The position numbers were made by a program, and so were the translations under genes. A DNA stretch of 11,008 nucleotides from JBNARI01 sp049718765 (lineage in GTDB: Bacteria; Bacillota; Sulfobacillia; DUMF01): positions 1-11,008 of the forward strand of contig JBNARI010000044.1 of the NCBI GenBank assembly GCA_049718765.1. Reading direction: 5' to 3'. This document shows positions 7,087 through 11,008 of the stretch, piece after piece (positions within the stretch are counted from its first letter, which is position 1; every line of letters starts with the position of its first letter). Below the pieces are notes generated by a model that searched no databases, was not told the DNA's origin, and saw only the letters and a program-made list of their open reading frames with translations.

Positions 7087-7491
7087 ATGGCAATCGAGGT
7101 TGGCAGCATCGTTGAGGGAGTAGTTACCGGGATCACGCACTTTGGGGCTTTCGTGATGCTGCCAGATGGCAAGACTGGCCTGGTGCACATCTCCGAAGTC
7201 GCTGACGAGTTCGTGAAAGACATAAAGGACTATGTCAAGGAAAACGACAGGGTAATGGTCAAAGTGCTGTCCGTGGACGAAAAGGGCAAGGTAGGTCTAT
7301 CCATCAAGCAGGCCAGACCTGACTATGTCCCGAGACCACGGGATGCCCGGAAGTCCAGGAGTTCGTTTGAGGAGAAGTTAGCCCGCTTCCTGAAGGAGAG
7401 CGATGAGCGCCTTCAGGACCTCCGACGAAATGCGGAGTCCAAGAGGGGTGGAAGGGGAAGCGGTCGAAAGAGCGAAATGGCTTGGGATTAA
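7087..7491 (+). CDS. yabR: S1-domain RNA-binding protein, YabR/YugI family
   Basis: This is a 134-residue protein with one N-terminal S1 domain (about residues 3-76: GSIVEGVVTGITHFGAFVML, GLVHISEV, LSIKQA), the oligonucleotide-binding fold found in ribosomal protein S1 and polynucleotide phosphorylase. The C-terminal half is highly charged, with a predicted helix rich in Glu, Lys and Arg (about 92-118) and a Gly/Arg/Lys-rich end likely to contact RNA. Members are thought to associate with ribosomes or RNA, and the exact role is unsettled. The ATG at 7087 follows a GGGAGGAA ribosome binding site (about 7069-7075). In Bacillus yabR lies directly upstream of spoIIE in the same direction, whereas here it is divergent from spoIIE. 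The symbol rests on that neighbourhood; the paralogue YugI is equally possible. A tRNA-Leu gene follows 48 bases downstream and may be co-transcribed. Confidence 0.88.
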   Translation: MAIEVGSIVEGVVTGITHFGAFVMLPDGKTGLVHISEVADEFVKDIKDYVKENDRVMVKVLSVDEKGKVGLSIKQARPDYVPRPRDARKSRSSFEEKLARFLKESDERLQDLRRNAESKRGGRGSGRKSEMAWD

Positions 7492-7539
7492 ACACCTCTT
7501 TCAGAATTATCACAGACCGTTTGAAGACCACACGCGGGC

Positions 7540-7627
7540 GCCGGGGTGTCGGAACAGGTAGACGATGGGGACTTAAAATCCTCTGGGCCTTTAGCCCGTG
7601 CGGGTTCGAGCCCCGCCCCCGGCACCA
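7540..7627 (+). tRNA. tRNA-Leu (anticodon UAA)
   Basis: This class II tRNA has acceptor stem GCCGGGG paired with CCCCGGC, and anticodon stem GGGGA/TCCTC with loop CTTAAAA, giving anticodon TAA at 7574-7576. The variable arm is GGGC-CTTTA-GCCC, the T-arm is GCGGG/CCCGC with TTCGAGC in the loop, the discriminator is A, and CCA is encoded at 7625-7627. It reads UUA/UUG leucine codons. No separate promoter is apparent in the 48 bases after the S1 gene, so read-through from that gene is likely. Confidence 0.95.
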
Positions 7628-7691
7628 ACCTTAACCGCAACTTGCGCGCAGGTCTGCACTTTGCTTCGGTTATGCCAAACTGATCCACACT

Positions 7692-7710
7692 ACCGGTGTT
7701 TTTCATCGGT
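7692..7710. terminator. Weak hairpin between convergent tRNA-Leu and tup units
   Basis: A 7-bp stem with one G-T pair, ACCGGTG/CATCGGT, has a TTTTT loop. It lies 65 bases after the tRNA and 43 bases after the tupC stop, where a terminator is expected for both convergent units. No T-run follows the stem on either strand, so it is at best a weak or rho-assisted signal. Confidence 0.2.
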
Positions 7711-7752
7711 TAACCCAGAGGGTACGCGCCCCCAACTCAATGGAAAAACCAC

Positions 7753-8430
7753 CTATGCTGGCCTCTGGTCGCCTTCCACGTACGTGACCTTTCCTGAGTC
7801 CATGCGCAGCAACGAACACCCCAACAGGCGCGCTTCTTCAAGTTCATGAGTTACTATGACCAACCCTGCCCCGTTTTGCGCTGCCCATTGGGCAACTTGG
7901 GCTATTACTGCTGGTTTGTTCCGTGCATCAATGAAGGAAAAAGGCTCATCCAAGAGCATGATTTCCGGGTGCAAACAAAAAGCCCTCGCCAGCACAACTC
8001 GCCTAGCTTCACCACCAGAAATCTCCCTAGCATGTCTGGAAGCCAGGTGGGCTATTTCGAACCGTTCTAGCCACTCTTGCACTCGCTCTTGGACCTGCGA
8101 CCGCCGTAGCCCCCTCAGACGCAGCCCCAGCGCAACGTTGTCCCACACTGACCCATCTATCAGCAAGTTCTCTTGAAATACAAGGGCTACGCGTCTGCGC
8201 AACTGTACGAGAGACTTGTCGTATTCAACCTTTTGCCCACAAACCCACAATGTCCCCGAATACGGCCTCAGCACCATCCCAAGCAAAGCCAGTAGCGTAG
8301 ACTTGCCAGCTCCGTTAGCACCCAATATGGCAATTCGCTCGCCCTTTTCAAGCGCTAAGTTCACATCACGCACAATGGCTCGCCCTTCAGAGTAGTACGT
8401 TAGATTCTCTGCTCTTAGACACTCGCCCAT
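7753..8430 (-). CDS. tupC: Tungstate ABC transporter, ATP-binding protein TupC
   Basis: This ATPase subunit of an oxyanion importer is placed by its operon with TupA and TupB. The 225-residue protein has Walker A GANGAGKST (37-45), Q-loop Gln 86, signature ISGGE (137-141), Walker B IMLLDE with catalytic Glu 162, and H-loop His 195 (VTHELEEA). Compared with the usual LSGGQ and LDP, the signature ISGGE and the D-loop FIDARN are variant, but both remain compatible with function. There is no C-terminal MOP-like domain of the kind that senses oxyanion in ModC/WtpC, as expected for the short TupC class. The ATG at 8430 has GGAAGG seven bases upstream. The gene overlaps the end of tupB by 44 bases. 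Confidence 0.9.
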   Translation of the reverse strand: MGECLRAENLTYYSEGRAIVRDVNLALEKGERIAILGANGAGKSTLLALLGMVLRPYSGTLWVCGQKVEYDKSLVQLRRRVALVFQENLLIDGSVWDNVALGLRLRGLRRSQVQERVQEWLERFEIAHLASRHAREISGGEARRVVLARAFCLHPEIMLLDEPFSFIDARNKPAVIAQVAQWAAQNGAGLVIVTHELEEARLLGCSLLRMDSGKVTYVEGDQRPA

Positions 8431-9124
8431 TTCTTTTCCTTCCCTGCTGCAGAATTGTCAAACCGAGACTGGCGCCATAACTTAACGCCAACAGAATAAA
8501 GCTTAGCGCGAGAGCCATTTGGAATTCTCCTCGTGACACCTCCATGGATATGGCCGTAGTCAGTACCCGCGTGTAGCCCATTATGTTTCCCCCCACCATC
8601 ATCGAGGCCCCTACTTCGGATACAGCCCTTCCGAAACCAGCAATAGCAGCTGCCACGACCGACATGCGCGATTCTCGCAGAACCAACCAGAGCAACTGCT
8701 TGCGCGTGGCGCCGAGGGACACCAGTTGCTCCAAGAGCTTGGGGTTAACCTGCTGTACTCCCGCCATGGTCACGCCTGTGGCAACCGGTGTGCAAATGAT
8801 GAACTGTGCGATGACTATGGCACTAGGTGTAAACATTAGGTGCAAGAAGCCAAGGGGGCCGTATCGCCAAAGCATAATGGAAACCCACAGTCCAACAACT
8901 ACTGGGGGCAAGCCCATCATTGCATTGATCCAACCTATGGCCAACCTTCGGCCAGGAAAATCGAACAGAGCCATCCACGCCCCAAGTGGAATCCCAACCA
9001 CAAGCGCGAGTCCAGTGGCGACAAGCGACACCCTCAGGGTAAGCGTGGTAATCCTTAGCACTTCCCGGTCTGCAGTTACTATTAGCCTAATTGCTCCGAT
9101 CAAACCCTGAACAACTAGTTCCAA
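8387..9124 (-). CDS. tupB: Tungstate ABC transporter, permease TupB
   Basis: This 245-residue membrane channel subunit has about five to six membrane segments (around 25-50, 62-86, 98-122, 153-180 and 203-228). The cytoplasmic coupling loop LLEQLVSLGATRKQLLWLVL (130-149) resembles the EAA motif that contacts the ATPase. It is followed by GFGRAVSEVGASMMVGGNI (about 163-181), characteristic of the TupB/ModB group. The start is a TTG at 9124, two bases after the tupA stop, supported by an AAGGAG ribosome binding site (9138-9133) inside the end of tupA. The 3' end overlaps tupC by 44 bases, so the three genes are translated from one message. Confidence 0.92.
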   Translation of the reverse strand: MELVVQGLIGAIRLIVTADREVLRITTLTLRVSLVATGLALVVGIPLGAWMALFDFPGRRLAIGWINAMMGLPPVVVGLWVSIMLWRYGPLGFLHLMFTPSAIVIAQFIICTPVATGVTMAGVQQVNPKLLEQLVSLGATRKQLLWLVLRESRMSVVAAAIAGFGRAVSEVGASMMVGGNIMGYTRVLTTAISMEVSRGEFQMALALSFILLALSYGASLGLTILQQGRKRNGRVSKSRESNVLL

Positions 9125-9126
9125 GA

Positions 9127-9966
9127 TCAGTACTCCTTCTTGCCAGCGTCGGGAACGAACAACTGTTGACCATATTCGTTCAAGCCAAACTCCCCGATCA
9201 CCTTCTGAGCTTCGTCGGAGACAATGAATTGAGAGAAGGCTTTTGCACCGGCCGCATTTACCTTGCTGAACCTTTGCGGGTTGACCTCCATTACGTGATA
9301 TACGTTAAACAGTTGGGGATCCCCTTCCAACAATATCTCAAGTGGGAGCAGCTTCTTCTGGGTCAAGAAAGTTGCCCTATCGGACAGGGCATAACCACCC
9401 TTGTCCGCAGCAATTCGGAGGGTTTGGGCCATCCCAGCACCTGCTTCAACATACCACGAACCCTGGGGAGTAATCCCGCTCTCTTTCCAAATGTCCAGCT
9501 CCTTTTTATGCGTCCCCGAGTCATCCGCCCTCGACACGAAGGTGGAACCCTTCTGAGCAATGGCTTGGAACGCCTCTTTGGCCGTAGAACAGCTCTTTAC
9601 CCGTGCAGGATCAGAAACTGGGCCCACCAGAACGAAGTCGTTATGCATCACTAGCTTCCTGTTTATCACAATTCCTGATTCCACCAGTTTCAGCTCAGCG
9701 GCCGGGGAGTGAACGAGCAACACGTCCGCTTCGCCCCTTTCCGCCATTGCCAAAGCTTGTCCACTTCCCACAGCAATGATCTTTAGCAAGTAACCAGTCC
9801 GTTTTTCGAACAAAGGCTTCAGTACATCCAGAAGTCCAGAGTCCTGAGTGCTTGTAGTGGTAGCCAGAATGACTTCGCCACGGGTACCTTTGGAGGAACA
9901 AGAGGCTAGGGAGAACGCGAGGCTAACCAAGCTTGCGAATACCGCGATGAGCTTTGCAACCCTCAC
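9127..9966 (-). CDS. tupA: Tungstate-binding lipoprotein TupA
   Basis: This is the extracellular substrate-binding protein that captures tungstate and delivers it to TupB. The 279-residue precursor has a lipoprotein signal peptide (hydrophobic core about 5-20) with lipobox LASC, so Cys 23 would be lipidated. The family-specific TTTSTQDSGLL (36-46) is followed by GSGQAL (67-72), DVLLVHSP (81-88) and SRADDSGTHKKE (145-156), which together form the oxyanion site in TupA. These motifs favour tungstate-type TupA over molybdate-type ModA. The start is a GTG at 9966, six bases after a strong AGGAGGGG (9979-9972). It is the first gene of tupABC. The transporter would supply tungsten for enzymes such as aldehyde ferredoxin oxidoreductase or formate dehydrogenase, none of which is in the window. 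Confidence 0.93.
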   Translation of the reverse strand: MRVAKLIAVFASLVSLAFSLASCSSKGTRGEVILATTTSTQDSGLLDVLKPLFEKRTGYLLKIIAVGSGQALAMAERGEADVLLVHSPAAELKLVESGIVINRKLVMHNDFVLVGPVSDPARVKSCSTAKEAFQAIAQKGSTFVSRADDSGTHKKELDIWKESGITPQGSWYVEAGAGMAQTLRIAADKGGYALSDRATFLTQKKLLPLEILLEGDPQLFNVYHVMEVNPQRFSKVNAAGAKAFSQFIVSDEAQKVIGEFGLNEYGQQLFVPDAGKKEY

Positions 9967-9985
9967 TATAACCCCTCCTGAGCGC

Positions 9986-10009
9986 CGTTATGCTTATTTA
10001 AGCATAGCG
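9986..10009. promoter_or_regulatory. 24-bp operator-like dyad at tupABC promoter, ModE-box-like
   Basis: A near-perfect palindrome has inner arms TATGCTTA-TT-TAAGCATA (9989-10006) and outer CG/CG, with one mismatched pair. Its layout CGnTAT-N12-ATAnCG equals the outer arms and total spacing of the ModE box as I recall it (CGnTATATA-N6-TATATAnCG), although the inner bases differ. ModE proteins sense molybdate and tungstate and repress uptake genes. The dyad covers the -10 box and start point of tupABC, which fits repression when the oxyanion is plentiful. No regulator gene is in the window. Confidence 0.55.
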
Positions 10010-10030
10010 CTAGCTTCTCTACAACGTCAA
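10001..10030 (-). promoter_or_regulatory. Promoter of the tupABC operon
   Basis: On the minus strand TTGACG (10030-10025) and TATGCT (10006-10001) have an 18-base spacer. The start would be near 9994, about 28 bases before the tupA GTG. The -10 box lies inside the right arm of the adjoining dyad, so a bound repressor would block RNA polymerase. Confidence 0.65.
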
Positions 10031-10062
10031 GTCTATTCAGCAGTTGCTTCTTTTTTAATCAA

Positions 10063-10080
10063 TGCCATGCTTAAGGCATG
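10063..10080. repeat. Short dyad at the left edge of the IS607 remnant
   Basis: CATGC-TTAAG-GCATG (10066-10080) is a perfect 5-bp dyad overlapping the tnpA start codon. It contains the heptamer ATGCTTA (10067-10073), which also occurs in both arms of the tup operator dyad. It may be an IS end sequence or a second half-site for the same regulator. The sequence does not decide between these. Confidence 0.3.
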
Positions 10081-10580
10081 AAACCTGAACTCGAAGAACA
10101 CTACCCGCTACGATAAGCCGCAGAGATCCTCTGCGTCCATCATATAGCCCTGCGCCGGTAGGAAAGGGAAGGCAAAATCCGGTGTGTCCGCACTCCTTCT
10201 GGACAGAGGCGGTTTCCCAGAAGCGAAATCCTGCGCCTTCTGGCCGCAGGGCCGTCATTTATGTCCGCGTGTCTTCAGCTAAGCAGCCAAGGGCGGGCAA
10301 CCTCGAACGTCAAAGACAGCGTCTCGAAGAGCACTCTCGGTCCAAGGGTTACGAAATAGTGGCGGTTATTGCAGAGCAGGGCTCAGGACTCAATGAAAAG
10401 CGCATCGAGCGCTATCTCAACGCCTTCGGCGTCAAAAAAACAGAAGTGGTACATGGGGAAGAGCCGGTGCAGGATACGCTCTCCATACTTACACTGTTCT
10501 CAGCCAAGCTGTACGGGCCCCGGAGCAGGGAATCCCGCAGAATGGTAAGGGGAACCCATGGCCGATGCGCCAAAAGGTGA
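10078..10580 (+). pseudogene. tnpA: IS607-type serine transposase TnpA, multiply broken
   Basis: This is the remains of the serine recombinase of an IS607-type element. From the ATG at 10078 one frame encodes the MerR-like DNA-binding domain (AAEIL, LRR-W-EREGKIRCV, GQRRFPRSEILRLL), but stops interrupt it at 10114-10116 and at 10159-10161, where TAG stands in place of an expected Trp. At about 10225-10245 the frame shifts by one base into the resolvase domain (VIYVRVSS with the catalytic Ser, NLERQRQRLEEH, GSGLNEKR). The sequence then jumps directly to the C-terminal helix (YLNAFGV, TLFSAKLYG), skipping the roughly 40 residues with the conserved DRLARFGF-like segment. The stop TGA at 10578-10580 overlaps the tnpB start. 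No functional transposase is possible. Confidence 0.85.
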
Positions 10581-10795
10581 GCAAACCCGTTGACATAGTG
10601 ACCGTACCCTGCAGAATATACCCGGACAAGGCGGCCGAGGATAGACTGGTTTCCTTCATGCGCCGTTTCCAGGCGGCCAAGCACACCGCATACCAGGCAC
10701 TGAGGCGGGGGAAGAAGGGGCCAGGAGAAATCGTGAGGGACTTTTACCGGAAGTTCTTCACCAACGCCGGGCATGGGGTCCTCCAGACTGGTTAG
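10577..10795 (+). pseudogene. tnpB: TnpB (RNA-guided nuclease) N-terminal remnant
   Basis: This is the beginning of an IS607-associated TnpB, the OMEGA nuclease ancestral to Cas12. A GTG at 10577 overlaps the tnpA stop (GTGA), the usual coupled arrangement; an ATG at 10565 is in the same frame. The 72 codons show the N-terminal pattern of the family (VPCRIYPDKAAEDRL, FQAAKHTAYQALRRGKKGPGEI, FYRKFFTNA). They then lose similarity at GHGVLQTG and stop at 10793-10795. The RuvC catalytic residues and zinc finger, which need some 300 further residues, are missing. The next 100 bases contain a frame (about 10782-10896, VLTFLPLSP...GSGNTLRWE) that could be the C-terminal tail, which would mean a large internal deletion. 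Confidence 0.65.
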
Positions 10796-10796
10796 C

Positions 10797-11008
10797 CTTT
10801 ATGTTCAACGTAACGTGTTGACGTTTTTGCCTTTGAGCCCGCTGTTCTTGCCTGCCGGGGCGGCCCAGGGCTCCGGCAACACCCTGAGGTGGGAGTAAAG
10901 GGGGTAGCGGGTAGGCGGGCTAACTCCCCCTCCCAGTATGCGCCCGAGGGCGGGGGCCCGAGGGACGGAAAAACGCCGGGAAGCAGCCCTAGAGCCGAAG
11001 GCCCGAAC
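10797..11008 (+). ncRNA. GC-rich hairpin region, possible omega-RNA/right-end remnant
   Basis: After the tnpB stub the sequence becomes very GC-rich and rich in inverted repeats. A stem GGGA/TCCC (10891-10894 with 10931-10934) encloses GGGGG/CCCCC (10900-10904 with 10926-10930). A second stem is CGCC/GGCG (10941-10944 with 10949-10952). In TnpB elements the 3' end of tnpB and its downstream region encode the guide-bearing omega-RNA, which is highly structured, so this stretch is in the right place. The window ends before any right end can be seen. The call is inference from position and composition. Confidence 0.35.

Larger units (their letters stand above)
10078..11008 (+). mobile_element. 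Degenerate IS607-family element (right end outside window)
   Basis: The tandem order serine-type tnpA then tnpB, overlapping by GTGA, defines the IS607 family. Both genes are disabled. IS607 elements lack terminal inverted repeats, so the exact left end cannot be set. It must lie at or upstream of 10078 and close to the tup promoter (-35 at 10025-10030). Confidence 0.75.

Noticed and set aside
1..11008. CRISPR array, tandem repeats or a defence island
   Set aside because: No regularly spaced repeats and no defence-type genes other than the tnpB remnant were seen.

Overview
The window comes from a spore-forming Firmicute, most likely an anaerobic Clostridia-type organism. It carries spoIIE, a tilS-ftsH pair, consensus vegetative promoters and strong AGGAGG-type ribosome binding sites. 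It also carries a complete TupABC-type tungstate ABC transporter, which is common in anaerobes that use tungsten enzymes. Species cannot be named from this sequence.

Layout from left to right. (1) 2-701 (+): the C-terminal part of a large serine recombinase, frameshifted, whose 3' end runs into the 3' end of a tRNA-Leu(GAG) gene on the other strand (680-764). This looks like the decayed edge of an integrated element. The tRNA has its own perfect TTGACA-N17-TATAAT promoter (814-842, - strand). (2) 904-6594 (-): ftsH, tilS and spoIIE. tilS and ftsH overlap by an ATGA and form one unit. spoIIE is separate, closed by a strong hairpin terminator (about 4311-4339), and is preceded by a promoter with the long 21-bp spacer and 0A-like box expected of a Spo0A-dependent gene. 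(3) 6992-7627 (+): a divergent unit with a consensus promoter, a 5'-leader hairpin, a small S1-domain protein (YabR/YugI type), and a tRNA-Leu(UAA) gene just downstream. (4) 7753-9966 (-): tupA-tupB-tupC, tightly packed, with a promoter whose -10 box lies inside a 24-bp dyad that matches the spacing and outer arms of the ModE box as remembered. (5) 10078 to the end (+): remnant of an IS607-type element, with a serine transposase broken by two stops, a frameshift and an in-frame deletion, then a 5' stub of tnpB, then GC-rich, hairpin-rich sequence that may be the remains of an omega-RNA/right-end region.

The central block links sporulation (SpoIIE phosphatase), translation (TilS, two tRNA-Leu genes, S1 protein) and membrane proteolysis (FtsH), in an arrangement derived from the usual Firmicute yabR-spoIIE-tilS-(hpt)-ftsH cluster. 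Here hpt is absent between tilS and ftsH, and the S1 gene points the other way. Both flanks are marked by decayed mobile DNA. I found no clearly new multi-gene system. The most informative non-coding signals are the ModE-like operator of the tup operon, the spoIIE promoter, the recombinase/tRNA overlap and the IS607 remnant.
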